Shown in pieces: positions 1-9,947 of a DNA stretch of 64,000 nt (within the stretch, counting starts at the first letter, position 1; each line of letters opens with the position of its first letter). This DNA is from Brevundimonas sp. NIBR11 (GTDB lineage: Bacteria > Pseudomonadota > Alphaproteobacteria > Caulobacterales > Caulobacteraceae): assembly GCF_027912535.1 (NCBI RefSeq), contig NZ_CP115465.1, forward strand, positions 786,001 through 850,000. Reading direction: 5' to 3'. Below the pieces are notes generated by a model. It searched no databases, was not told where the DNA came from, and saw only the letters and a program-made list of their open reading frames with translations. The position numbers were made by a program, and so were the translations under genes.

Positions 1-1205
1 GTTGAGGTTCACGATCGGCATCAGGATCGCCAGCACCATCAGGAGCACGATCCCGCCCATCACCAGAAGCACGCCGGGCTCTACCAACGAGACCAGGGCC
101 TGGACGAGCGAGTCCAACTCCTGCTCCAGATCCTGGGCGGCGCGTTCGAGACCCTGGCCCAGTTTCCCCGACTGTTCGCCCGCCGCCACGATGGCCAGCA
201 GCAGGGGCGGAAAGACGTCGGCGTCGGCCATGGCGCGGCGCAGCGACGAACCCTCACGCACCCGGGCGGCGACCAGAAGCGCGCGCTCCCGGGCGAAACG
301 GTTCGGCGTGACGGCGGCCGAGGCTTGAAGCGCCTCGACCAGCGGCACGTCGGAGCGGACGAGGGTCGCCAGCGACCCGGCGAACCGGGCGGCGTTCAGG
401 TGCTGGACGAAGCCGGCGAAGGGCGGGGTCTTCAGCAGGAATTCGGCGAAGCGGCGCGCGTTGGTGGGCACGGCCTGCCAGCGGTTCCAGGCGGTGCCCG
501 CGACCGCAAGCGCGATCAGCACATAGATGCCGAAGGTCTGGACGAAGGCAGACAGGGCGATCAGGGCGCGGGTCAGGAAGGGCAGTTCGGCGCCGCGCGA
601 CACGAACACCTTCACGATGTCCGGCACGACATAGATCATCATCAGGGTGATCATCAGCAGGGACACGCCTGCCAGCAGCGCCGGATAGAGCAGGGCCAGC
701 TGGATCTTGCGGCGGGCCTTTTCCTGATTGCCGACGAACTCGGTCAGGTGGGCGAGCACGGTCGACAGCTTGCCCGACTGTTCGCCGGCCGCGATCGAGG
801 CGCGGTAGAACTCCGGGAAGACCTTGGGGTGGCGGGCCAGGGCGGCGGCGAAGCTGCGGCCCTCGAGGATGGCGGAACGGACGTCAGTCAGGACGACGCC
901 GATGGGCTGGCCTTCCGTCTGCTGGGCGGCGATGCGCAGCGCCTCCTCGATTCGGATGTCCGAACCAATCAGCGTGGAGAGCTGGCGGGTGATGGCCGAG
1001 AGGGTCTTGGAGCTGATCTTCGGCTGGAAGAGCGTAATGCCCTTCGACAGGCCGCCGGCCTTGCGCTCGCCGGCGAGGGCGACCGAGGTCGGCAACAGGC
1101 CCCGGTCGCGGACCAGCTGGCGCGCGCCGACGTCGGAGGCGGCCTCGATAGTCCCCCTGTGCGGCTTGCCCTCCGCATCGACGGCCTGGAAGGCGAAGAT
1201 GGGCA

Positions 1206-1206
<1 letters not shown>
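1..1206 (-). CDS. gspF: Type II secretion inner-membrane platform protein GspF (3' end outside window)
   Basis: Polytopic platform protein of the type II secretion system; the family anchors the assembly ATPase GspE to the inner membrane. I translated the minus strand from ATG at 1206: it begins MPIFAFQAVDAEGKP and stays open for 402 codons to the window edge, where it reads MPIVNLN. GspF proteins are about 400-405 residues, so only a few C-terminal residues are missing. Two homologous T2SSF domains are visible (roughly residues 70-195 and 270-395), each with the AAGEQSGKL signature, and hydrophobic segments near residues 170-190, 215-245 and 375-395. The start overlaps the gspE stop (ATGA), so the two are translationally coupled in the order L-M-E-F. 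Confidence 0.93.
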
Positions 1207-2689
<1,483 letters not shown>

Positions 2690-2693
<4 letters not shown>

Positions 2694-3157
2694 TGCGTCA
2701 CGCTCAGGGTCACGTCGACGACCCCCTCCGAGGCGCTGCGCCGGATGTTGACGGCCGACAGGGTCGCGCCGGACGCCTCCAGCGACGCCAACCACGGGAT
2801 GACAGCGTCATAGCGGGCGCCGGTGACGGAGACCTCGGCCGTCGCGTCGTCGCCGGTCATGGTCGGGACTATGCCGAAGGCGGCGGCGTGGGTCGGGATG
2901 GCCATCTGCAAGGGGCCGGATAGGGCCGAGTTCGAGACCGGGATCGCGCCCCCGGCCGTGCGGACATCGACCATGACCTGTTCGTAGGCGGCGATGCGGC
3001 CGATGGCGGTCTGACGCGCTTCCAGGAGGGGACGCAGGATCAGAAGCCAGAGGACGGCGATCAGCACCAGCCCCGCGAGGAAGGCGATCATCACCTGTTC
3101 GCGACGCGAGCGCCCGGCCATCCAGACGGTGGCGCTGTCGAGGGCGGGGGACCTCAT
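2690..3157 (-). CDS. gspM: Type II secretion protein GspM
   Basis: Small bitopic inner-membrane protein that pairs with GspL. The 155-residue product has a short cytoplasmic N-terminus, one transmembrane segment (about residues 22-42, VMIAFLAGLVLIAVLWLLIL), a coiled linker with the RPLLEARQTAIGRI region, and a small periplasmic ferredoxin-like domain at the C-terminus. The start overlaps the gspL stop (ATGA at 3154-3157) and the stop overlaps the gspE start. Sequence similarity in this family is weak, so the call rests on size, topology and position between gspL and gspE. Confidence 0.86.
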
Positions 3158-4284
3158 CCGGCGCCTCCCGGAGTGATCTGGATGGTGGCATTCAGCCCGT
3201 TGGTCGCCTGGGCCGCGTCGACGGCGGCGGGGGCGCCCGTCGCGGTCAGGCCCGAGGCGTTCAGGGCCGAGACGGCGCGGTCCAGGGTCGCAGCGTCCGA
3301 GACCGCCACGGCCAGCGCCAGCGAACCGGGCGTATAGGTCGCGGTGTTAAAGGCCACGGCGCCCGCGCCCGGCATCGCGCCCGAGGTCTGGGCCAGCAGG
3401 CGGGTGAAGGGCTTCACGCCGCCGGTCGAGGGGGCGATGCGGGCGGCGGCGGCGATGAGGTCGTCCTCGGCCGCGATCTGGGGGGCGACGGACTGGAGCA
3501 GGGCGCGGGCCTCCGCCTCCTTCTTCTCCGCCATGTTGTGCAGCAGAAGCGTATCGACACCGAGGAGGACCAGATGGGCGACGACGCCGATCCCGGCGAC
3601 CAGGGCGATGGTCTTCGCCGCATCCGGCGCCCCGGCCCGGATCGCGGCATAGGCGCCCTGACGCAGGTCGAGCGGCGGCAGGACGGCGACGGTATCGCCG
3701 CCGAGGCTGAACAGGGCCGCTTCGTGCTCAACGCCGTCGGCAAGGGCCTCTGGCAGGGGGTCGCCGACGGTCTGCAGGCGCGGTTTGCCGGCGGCGGCCC
3801 AGGCGGTGTCGAGCATGGCGGTCGGGGCCGCGAAGCCCGCGCCGTTGTCGGTGCGAACCAGCGCCCGGTCGCCGTCCGCCTTGACCACCCAGGCGCCCGG
3901 CGACGGCATGGGCAGTGTCAGGGCGTCGGGCAGGAGGATGGCGGGCTCGAGTTCAGCCTCGTCCAGCAACGCTATCCACGACGCCATGCGCGTGTGGCGC
4001 ACGACCCCGGCGATGTGGCGACGCGGGGCGACCTCCATGCCGAGGGCGAAATGAAGGGTGGCCAGCGGCTCGCCGACGGCGTCCTCCAGCGCATAGGCCA
4101 GGTTGGCCAGACGCGCTGCCCGCGTGGGGAAGGGCAGATCGACCGTCAGGGTCAGGACGTCTTCCGAAGGGACCAGAACCGTCGTCGGACCAGCATAGGA
4201 CCGATCGACTGCTATGATTCTGTCATCAACGATGCGCCATAAGCCCCTGCTCGGAAGGTTCGATCTGGCGGGTCGACCGAGCAT
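3154..4284 (-). CDS. gspL: Type II secretion protein GspL
   Basis: Inner-membrane protein whose cytoplasmic actin-like domain recruits GspE. The 376-residue product has a long N-terminal cytoplasmic part (VDLPFPTRAARLANLAYALED, characteristic of the family), one transmembrane segment around residues 225-245 (TIALVAGIGVVAHLVLLGVD) and a small periplasmic domain that would pair with GspM. The ATG at 4284 is the first in frame after the divergent intergenic region; a later start a few codons in cannot be excluded. First gene of the minus-strand operon gspL-M-E-F, divergent from gspG. Confidence 0.87.
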   Translation of the reverse strand: MLGRPARSNLPSRGLWRIVDDRIIAVDRSYAGPTTVLVPSEDVLTLTVDLPFPTRAARLANLAYALEDAVGEPLATLHFALGMEVAPRRHIAGVVRHTRMASWIALLDEAELEPAILLPDALTLPMPSPGAWVVKADGDRALVRTDNGAGFAAPTAMLDTAWAAAGKPRLQTVGDPLPEALADGVEHEAALFSLGGDTVAVLPPLDLRQGAYAAIRAGAPDAAKTIALVAGIGVVAHLVLLGVDTLLLHNMAEKKEAEARALLQSVAPQIAAEDDLIAAAARIAPSTGGVKPFTRLLAQTSGAMPGAGAVAFNTATYTPGSLALAVAVSDAATLDRAVSALNASGLTATGAPAAVDAAQATNGLNATIQITPGGAG

Positions 4285-4385
4285 TGGCGAAACTCAAGAG
4301 AAGGGCGTGGCCGGAGGCGATGACGCGGTCTATAGCAGCGAAAACAAGCCTGTCGCCACTGGCTGCGCCGTTGAGAAAAAGTGTC
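4285..4385. promoter_or_regulatory. Divergent intergenic region between the two gsp operons
   Basis: The only non-coding gap between gspL (minus, start 4284) and gspG (plus, start 4386). Both operon promoters would be expected in or near these 101 bases. A TATAGC hexamer at about 4331 could be a -10 element for the plus strand, but no convincing -35 partner is visible, so no exact promoter is claimed. Confidence 0.4.
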
Positions 4386-4850
4386 ATGATTACTTTGTCC
4401 AAGCGTCACAAGCAGAGCCGTCGTCTTGATACGCGGCGCGCGGGTCTGACCCTGGTCGAGATGATCGTTGTCCTGGCAATCATTGCGGTCGTGGCCGTTC
4501 TGATCGTGCCTAATGTCATCGGCCGCCCGGACGAGGCGCGGGTGACGGTGGCCAAGACCGACCTGAAGACCATCGCCACGGCGCTGCGCATGTATCGTCT
4601 CGACAACGGCGATTATCCGACGACGCAACAGGGGCTGGAGGCGCTGGCGTCGCGTCCCACGGTGGCGCCCGAGCCGCGCGCCTATCCCGCCGAACCCTAT
4701 CTGACCGAGGTGCCGACGGATCCGTGGGGCAAGCCCTACGTCTATCGCAGCCCCGGCGCGGGCGGCGCCTACGACCTGTTGTCCTACGGCAAGGACGGCA
4801 AGGAGGGCGGTGAGAAGCTCGACGCCGACCTGACCGAACGAACACGCTGA
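4386..4850 (+). CDS. gspG: Major pseudopilin GspG
   Basis: Main subunit of the type II secretion pseudopilus. I chose ATG at 4386 (MITLSKRHKQSRRLD), giving 154 residues, because the prepilin peptidase site then lies after a short basic leader: cleavage at G/LTLVE with the conserved glutamate at +5, followed by the hydrophobic helix MIVVLAIIAVVAVLIVP. The C-terminal half carries the family signatures YPTTQQGLEAL and DPWGKPYVY and the calcium-loop region LLSYGKDGKEGG. The open frame extends upstream to 4284, but that part overlaps the divergent gspL start and lacks pseudopilin character. The stop is one base before the gspH start. Confidence 0.95.
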   Translation: MITLSKRHKQSRRLDTRRAGLTLVEMIVVLAIIAVVAVLIVPNVIGRPDEARVTVAKTDLKTIATALRMYRLDNGDYPTTQQGLEALASRPTVAPEPRAYPAEPYLTEVPTDPWGKPYVYRSPGAGGAYDLLSYGKDGKEGGEKLDADLTERTR

Positions 4851-4851
4851 C

Positions 4852-5334
4852 ATGACGCGTGTCGGGGGACACATCTTCAAGCGGCGATCGGGGATGACCC
4901 TGGTCGAGATCCTGGTGGTGCTGGCCATCGTCGGGGTGATGGCGGGCGTTGTGACGCTCGGCGTCGGCGCGGCGGATCGCGGCATGGGCGTCGAGACCGA
5001 GGCCAACCGACTGGCCGACCGGCTGAGGCTCGCGGCCGACGACGTCTTGGTGACGCGCCGACCCCTGAGCCTGTCGTTCGACGGCGAGGGCTATGTCTTC
5101 ACACGCGGCGATGAGGCGGCGACCGGCGTGGTCGATGCGCTGGGCGAGCGGCATACGCTGCCGGCCGGCGTCCGCCTCATCGGGCTGGGCGTCGCCTCGC
5201 CGTTGGCGATCGACCCGGACGGCGCCCAGCCGGTCGCGGCCTTCGGCCTGGCCAAGGGCGACCGTCGCTGGCGCGTGACCTTCGACGGGCTGAACGCCCT
5301 GGTCGAGCCGGTGACCGAGGGGATCCCGAGGTGA
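4852..5334 (+). CDS. gspH: Minor pseudopilin GspH
   Basis: Minor pseudopilin, 160 residues. It has a basic leader, prepilin peptidase site G/MTLVE and the hydrophobic helix ILVVLAIVGVMAGVV, followed by a globular domain with the GspH/FimT pattern (EANRLADRLRLAADDVLVTRRPLSLSF is the conserved stretch at about residues 46-70). It sits between gspG (one-base gap) and gspI (GTGA overlap). Paired with GspI, it would form part of the pseudopilus tip. Confidence 0.9.
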   Translation: MTRVGGHIFKRRSGMTLVEILVVLAIVGVMAGVVTLGVGAADRGMGVETEANRLADRLRLAADDVLVTRRPLSLSFDGEGYVFTRGDEAATGVVDALGERHTLPAGVRLIGLGVASPLAIDPDGAQPVAAFGLAKGDRRWRVTFDGLNALVEPVTEGIPR

Positions 5335-5687
5335 GGGCGGGCTACTCCCTGATGGAGGCGCTGGTCGCCCTGTTCATCCTGGCCATCGCCACGGTCGGTC
5401 TGACGCGCGCGACCCAGGCCCATGTCGACGGCGTGCGCGGACTGGAACAGCGGGTCGTGGCCCAGTGGGTGGCCGAAAACCGGCTGGTCGAACTCAATCT
5501 GGAAGGCCCGGTGCAGACGCCGGACGTCTCCGTCGTCCGCATGATGGATCGCGACTGGGACGTGCGGGTCCAGCGGCGCAACACCGACGATCCGGATCTG
5601 GTCGCCGTGGACGTCGCCGTGTCGCCGGCCGGCGGTCGCGAGGCGGTGCGTCTGTCGGGCTTCGTCGATCGGGGAGCGAACGCATGA
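5331..5687 (+). CDS. gspI: Minor pseudopilin GspI
   Basis: Minor pseudopilin of 118 residues. It begins at GTG 5331, overlapping the gspH stop as GTGA. The leader is only four residues (MRAG), then G/YSLMEALVALFILAIATVGL with the conserved glutamate at +5. The C-terminal part, WVAENRLVELNLE, matches the GspI pattern AEN...E. It overlaps gspC by ATGA. The genes for the partners GspJ and GspK do not follow as they do in canonical operons. Confidence 0.9.
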   Translation: MRAGYSLMEALVALFILAIATVGLTRATQAHVDGVRGLEQRVVAQWVAENRLVELNLEGPVQTPDVSVVRMMDRDWDVRVQRRNTDDPDLVAVDVAVSPAGGREAVRLSGFVDRGANA

Positions 5688-6574
5688 CCCCCGAACGCAG
5701 GGACGAGATCGCGGTGAGGGTCGTCAGCGTCGTGGTGGTCGGATCGTTGGCTCTGGCGCTGGCCGGACTGACGTGGCGACTGACGGGTTGGGACGACGGA
5801 CGACACGAAGTCGCCGTGGCGAACAGCCTGCCGCCGCTCGGCGCGGCCGCCGCGCCCGGGGCGGATGCCGATGTCGCCCGTATCGTGTCGCTGGCGCCGT
5901 TCGGCGGGGCGACGGCGTCGGTCGGCGGCCTGCCAGCATCGACTCTGGGGCTCGTCCTGAAGGGAATCATCTCGGCCTACCCGCCCAGCGCTTCGACCGC
6001 CCTGATCTCGGTCGGCGACGGACCTGCGACCATCTATGGCGTCGGACAGACCCCGGTCGGAGACGCGGTGATCGAACAGATCGAGGTCGACCATGTCATC
6101 CTGACCTCGGGCGGGACGCGCCAGCGCCTGGACTTCCCCATGCCCGTCGTCGCCGATCCGGCCGCCGTGGCCGCGCCGACCACGCCGGGCGCCGGGATCA
6201 CGGTGACGCCCGCGGCTCCGACCGCTATGCCGTCGCCAGTGTATCCCGCTCCGGCCGCCGGCGTCGCTCCTGCAAGTCAGCGCGGGGCCGCCGCCGCTCC
6301 CGCCGCCAATGTCGCGGCCGCCGCCGTCGGCGCGGGCGTCACCGCCACTGCTTCCGGCTATCGCATCGGCCCCAACCCCTCCGCCGAGATCCGCCGCTTC
6401 GGCCTCCAGCCGGGCGATGTGATCGAGACCCTGAATGGCGAGGCGGTCGGCGACGCGGGTCTGGACGCCGCCCTCATCGAACGCGCCCGCGCCGCGGGTC
6501 AGGCGCGCGTCGTCATTCTTCGGGAAGGCCGCCGCCTGACCGTCAACCTCCCTCTCGCCAGGAGCCCGGCGTGA
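5684..6574 (+). CDS. gspC: Type II secretion coupling protein GspC
   Basis: Inner-membrane protein that contacts the GspD secretin through its homology region. The 296-residue product has one N-terminal transmembrane segment (VVSVVVVGSLALALAGLTW, about residues 12-30), a periplasmic HR domain (LVLKGIISAYPPSASTALIS), a long Ala/Pro-rich linker, and a C-terminal PDZ-like domain (RRFGLQPGDVIETLNG). ATG at 5684 overlaps the gspI stop (ATGA) and the end overlaps the gspD start (GTGA). Order C then D is usual, but here C follows I. Confidence 0.92.
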   Translation: MTPERRDEIAVRVVSVVVVGSLALALAGLTWRLTGWDDGRHEVAVANSLPPLGAAAAPGADADVARIVSLAPFGGATASVGGLPASTLGLVLKGIISAYPPSASTALISVGDGPATIYGVGQTPVGDAVIEQIEVDHVILTSGGTRQRLDFPMPVVADPAAVAAPTTPGAGITVTPAAPTAMPSPVYPAPAAGVAPASQRGAAAAPAANVAAAAVGAGVTATASGYRIGPNPSAEIRRFGLQPGDVIETLNGEAVGDAGLDAALIERARAAGQARVVILREGRRLTVNLPLARSPA

Positions 6575-8619
6575 AGAAATTCCTCCGCCTGACCACCACC
6601 AGCGTCCTGGCCCTCGGCCTCGCCGCCGGCCCCGTGGGGTCCGCCTCGTTCGCCCAGACCGTCGCCCCGCCGCCCGCCGCCATGCAGGACGTGGTGATCA
6701 ACATGCGCGGCGCCGACATCAAGGACGTGGCCGAACAGGTCAGCCGCATCACCGGCCGCACCCTGGTGCTCGATCCGCAGGTGCAGGGTCAGGTCAATGT
6801 GGTCTCGGCCGAGCCCTTGAGCCGTAACGGGGTGTGGGAGCTGTTCCTGTCGGTGCTGCGGACCTCGGGCTTCGCGGCCGTGCGCAGCGGCAATGTCTGG
6901 CGCGTCGTGCCCCAGGCGACGGTGGTCCAGAGCGGGGCGTCCGAGACCGGCGCCGCCAGCTCGAACCAGCAGATCGTGACCCGCCTGGTCCGCTTGCGGA
7001 ACCTGCCCTCGGATCAAGCCGTCCGCGCCCTGCGTCCGCTGGTGTCGTCGTTCGGCGCCATCGAGGCCCTGACCGAGCCGAACGCCGTGGTCGTCACCGA
7101 CTACGCCGAGAACATCCGCCGTGTTCAGCAGCTGGCCGCGTCGCTGGACCAAGGCGGCGGGACCTCGTTCGACAGCATCGCCCTGCGTCACGCCTCGGCG
7201 ACCGAGGTCGCGGCCTCGGTCAGCGCCTTGCTGGGCTCCGAAGCCGGCGGCCCGCGCGTGACGGCGGACGAGCGCTCCAACGTCCTTCTGATCCGGGGCG
7301 ACGCCGCCGACCTGGCCCAGGCCCGGTCGATCGTTCAGGCGCTGGATACGCCGGGCGGAGCGACGCCGGTGACACGGGTCGTGCGCCTGAGGAACTCCGA
7401 CGCCGAATCTATCACCGAGATCGTGCGCGGCCTGCTGGGCGGCGAGCCCTCGGCGACCAACCCCGTGGCCCGTTCGCTGCGCAGCACGACGGGTCTGGCC
7501 AGCCTCAGCGCCTCCAACCGCGATACGGCGGGCCAGACGGCCGCCGCCCTGACCTCGGGCGAAGCAGGCGCGACGGCCGTCGCCGGATCCACCCCCGCCG
7601 CTCGACCCGACGGCTTCACCCTGGACGGGGTGACGGTCCAGGCCTCCCCGGAACTCAACGCCGTGGTCATGCGCGGCCCGCCCGCCAAGGTCGCCATGCT
7701 GGAAGAGGTCATCGACCAGCTCGACCTGCGTCGCGCCCAGGTGAAGATCGAGGTCGCCATCGTCGAGATCACCGGCGAACTCGGCGAACAGATCGGCGTG
7801 CAACTGGGCCTAGGCGGCGCTGTTCCGGCCGACGGGGTCGTCGGCGGCACCGGCTTCTCCAATGCGGGTTCGGACCTCGGCACTGTCCTGAGCGCGCTCG
7901 GCTACCCGGCCGGACGTCTACTCGGCGCCGGCCTGTCGCTGGCGGCGGGGTCGGAGGGCGATTTCGGCCTTTTGCTCCAGGCCGTGGGCACCAACAGCGC
8001 CGCCAACCTGCTGTCCTCGCCCTCGATCACGGTGTTGGATAACGAGGCCGCCGAGATCGTGGTCGGCCAGAACGTGCCGTTCCGGACCGGCAGCTTCGCC
8101 ACAGACGGCAACTCCACCAACCCTTTCACGACGATCAGTCGCGAGGATGTCGGCCTGACCCTGCGCGTCGTACCGCGCGTGCATGAGGGTGGCGTGGTGC
8201 GTCTGGAAGTGGCCCAGGAGATTTCGTCACTCGTCCCGACCACCGTCATCGGCGCCGCCGACCTGATCACGAACCGCCGCAGCCTTCAGACCTCGGCCTT
8301 GGCCGATGACGGCGAAACCATCGTGCTCGGCGGTCTCGTCACCGACGATCGCAACAGCACCAACAGCCGCGTGCCGGGTCTCGGCAGCCTTCCGGTCATC
8401 GGTAACGCCTTCCGCTCGCGCCGCGACAGCCAGACGCGCCGGACCCTTTTCATCTTCCTCAAGCCGACGATCCTGCGCGACAGCGCGGCGACGGCCGCCG
8501 ATGCCCAGCAAGCTTACGACCGGCTGCGCTCCTCGGAGCCGGCCCGGTTCGACCCGACCCGGCCCGAACCCATCGCCCGCGATCCCCGCCTCCAGCCCGA
8601 GGTGGACGAGGTCTTCTAG
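6571..8619 (+). CDS. gspD: Type II secretion outer-membrane secretin GspD
   Basis: Outer-membrane channel of the system, 682 residues. It begins at GTG 6571 (VKKFLRLTTTS), overlapping the gspC stop, followed by a signal peptide ending near SFAQT. N0 domain (VVINMRGADIKDVAEQVSRI), N1-N3 domains (VRLRNLPSDQAVRALRPLV; VRLRNSDAESITEIVRGLL) and the C-terminal secretin domain (INVALGLGG region; SSPSITVLDNEAAEIVVGQ; VPGLGSLPVIGNAFRSR) appear in normal order. The N3 loop contains an extended Ser/Ala/Thr-rich insertion at about residues 295-345. The stop shares a CTAG with the stop of the convergent minus-strand gene. Confidence 0.97.
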   Translation: MKKFLRLTTTSVLALGLAAGPVGSASFAQTVAPPPAAMQDVVINMRGADIKDVAEQVSRITGRTLVLDPQVQGQVNVVSAEPLSRNGVWELFLSVLRTSGFAAVRSGNVWRVVPQATVVQSGASETGAASSNQQIVTRLVRLRNLPSDQAVRALRPLVSSFGAIEALTEPNAVVVTDYAENIRRVQQLAASLDQGGGTSFDSIALRHASATEVAASVSALLGSEAGGPRVTADERSNVLLIRGDAADLAQARSIVQALDTPGGATPVTRVVRLRNSDAESITEIVRGLLGGEPSATNPVARSLRSTTGLASLSASNRDTAGQTAAALTSGEAGATAVAGSTPAARPDGFTLDGVTVQASPELNAVVMRGPPAKVAMLEEVIDQLDLRRAQVKIEVAIVEITGELGEQIGVQLGLGGAVPADGVVGGTGFSNAGSDLGTVLSALGYPAGRLLGAGLSLAAGSEGDFGLLLQAVGTNSAANLLSSPSITVLDNEAAEIVVGQNVPFRTGSFATDGNSTNPFTTISREDVGLTLRVVPRVHEGGVVRLEVAQEISSLVPTTVIGAADLITNRRSLQTSALADDGETIVLGGLVTDDRNSTNSRVPGLGSLPVIGNAFRSRRDSQTRRTLFIFLKPTILRDSAATAADAQQAYDRLRSSEPARFDPTRPEPIARDPRLQPEVDEVF

Positions 8620-9314
8620 CTGCGTCGCTCGTCAAATGTGGGGATGACCAGTTCTGGGTCGGCTTCTGCGCCCTCGGGCGGCCGGGCGACCGGCTGGCGC
8701 TGGTCGGTGATCCGCAAGACAGGCGGCGCGATCCGCGCCCGCGCCTCCGCTCGGCGATAGACGGTCTGGCCGCCGAACAGGGCCGCAGCCCCTGCCAGTG
8801 CGCCGCCGAAGAAGAGCAGGAGGCCCGCGAAGGCACCGTCCCACCAGCGGTGCTTGCCGTAGACGGCCGTCGCGGCGGCGACGGCGGCGGGCACTGGCGG
8901 ACGCGCCGTCACCGGCTCGGCCAGGGTCATCAGCGTCCCGCCCCGCGCCATTAGCATAGGTACGTTCGCACGCGGCACGACGGCATAGGCGCCCGCGCCG
9001 GTCCGCATCAGGGCTATGTCCTGATCCAGCAGGGCCGCGCCGAAATCCTTCAGCAAGGCGTCGGACGAATACCAGCCGTCGGCGCGGAAGCTGACGATCC
9101 CGCCGTCCACCGCCGGATCGACGGTCAACTCATAGGCCAGAGCCCCGCCGACCACGTCCTGGGCCGCCTCGGCGACGGGGGTGTCGGTGAAGCTGAAGAC
9201 GTAGAACTGCAGCGGCTCGGCTGCGACCGGGACCGGCGCGGTCGCAGGCGCCTGCGCCACGACGGGCGAGGCCAGCAGGGCAAATGCGAACAGTGCAGGG
9301 CGCAGGAAACGCAT
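8616..9314 (-). CDS. Stand-alone secretin N-domain-like membrane protein
   Basis: A 232-residue protein I do not recognise as a named gene. The ATG at 9314 (MRFLRPALFAFALLAS) gives a clear signal peptide ending near VVAQA. Residues 35-115 look like a secretin N0/N1 or STN-type domain: FTDTPVAEAAQDVV, then LTVDPAVDGGIVSFRAD, then ALLDQDIALMRTGAGAYAVVP, the same pattern as the start of mature GspD. A transmembrane segment follows near residues 150-175 (GAFAGLLLFFGGALAGAAAL), then a short charged tail. It lies tail to tail with gspD, with overlapping stop codons. A role in T2SS assembly is inference from fold and position; the domain calls are by eye. Confidence 0.75.
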   Translation of the reverse strand: MRFLRPALFAFALLASPVVAQAPATAPVPVAAEPLQFYVFSFTDTPVAEAAQDVVGGALAYELTVDPAVDGGIVSFRADGWYSSDALLKDFGAALLDQDIALMRTGAGAYAVVPRANVPMLMARGGTLMTLAEPVTARPPVPAAVAAATAVYGKHRWWDGAFAGLLLFFGGALAGAAALFGGQTVYRRAEARARIAPPVLRITDQRQPVARPPEGAEADPELVIPTFDERRS

Positions 9315-9434
9315 CACAGGTCTCAATACCACGGCGTCGTCATGCGCGCCCAAGACGACAGGACGATGAAATCGCGGCCTGTGTCGGCTAGAGTGCTCCC
9401 ACGCAGGGCGGCCCGCCCGATTCAGGAGACCGAC

Positions 9435-9869
9435 GTGGTCCAGGTTCCCGGCGCCGCCCGACGCGCCGCCGCTTTCCGCCGCATGCGCGACGCCCGCTCC
9501 AGCGAGGTGGCGGAGGACTATGTCGAACTGGTCGGCGACCTGATCGCGGAGACGGGCTCGGCGCGGCTGACGGATCTGGCCGACTGCCTTGGCGTCGCCC
9601 CGGCCACGGCGGCCAAGGCCCTGCAGCGGCTGCAACGGGACGGGCTGGTCGAGACCCGGCCCTATCGCTCCATCACCCTGACCCCGGCGGGGGAGGCGAT
9701 CGCCGCCGCCTCGCGCGAACGGCATCGGATCGTACATGAGTTCCTGATCGCGCTGGGCGTCAGCGAAGAGACGGCCGAGGGCGACACCGAGGGCATCGAG
9801 CACCACGTCAGCCCCGAGACCCTGACCCTGTTCGAAGCCATGACGAAACGGCTTAACACGGGCGGCTGA
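9435..9869 (+). CDS. mntR: Manganese-responsive repressor MntR (DtxR family)
   Basis: Metal-dependent repressor of manganese uptake, 144 residues. GTG at 9435 is preceded by a good AGGAG at 9424-9428. Upstream in-frame sequence lacks family character. The winged helix is LTDLADCLGVAPATAAKALQRLQRDGLVETRPYRSITLTPAG. The metal-binding dimerisation part contains ERHRIVHEFLIALGV and EGIEHHVSPETL, matching MntR histidine/glutamate ligands. There is no SH3-like third domain, as usual for MntR. It lies directly upstream of mntH in the same orientation, with an operator between them. Confidence 0.93.
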   Translation: MVQVPGAARRAAAFRRMRDARSSEVAEDYVELVGDLIAETGSARLTDLADCLGVAPATAAKALQRLQRDGLVETRPYRSITLTPAGEAIAAASRERHRIVHEFLIALGVSEETAEGDTEGIEHHVSPETLTLFEAMTKRLNTGG

Positions 9870-9873
9870 ATTC
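9865..9873 (+). promoter_or_regulatory. Half-site copy of the MntR operator overlapping the mntR stop
   Basis: GCTGAATTC here repeats the right arm of the palindrome at 9908-9925 plus its flanking bases. It covers the mntR stop codon. It may be a second, weaker binding site, or chance. Confidence 0.35.
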
Positions 9874-9907
9874 GCTCGCATCCTGCGACAATCTAGCGTG
9901 TATAGCG

Positions 9908-9925
9908 ATTCAGCCTTAGCTGAAT
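9908..9925. promoter_or_regulatory. Probable MntR operator upstream of mntH
   Basis: Perfect 18-bp inverted repeat ATTCAGC-CTTA-GCTGAAT, 22 bases before the mntH start and just after a TATAGC hexamer (9901-9906) that could be the -10. Position between mntR and mntH and perfect symmetry make it the likely MntR site. Confidence 0.75.
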
Positions 9926-9947
9926 TCTCGGCGGGCAGAGGATCGCG

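Noticed and set aside
5773..6570. Upstream extension of the gspD frame
   Set aside because: Arg/Gly-rich antiphase translation of gspC; gspD begins at GTG 6571 with a signal peptide and GTGA overlap.
9342..9434. Longer mntR from ATG 9342
   Set aside because: The extra residues lack family character, and GTG 9435 has a proper AGGAG.
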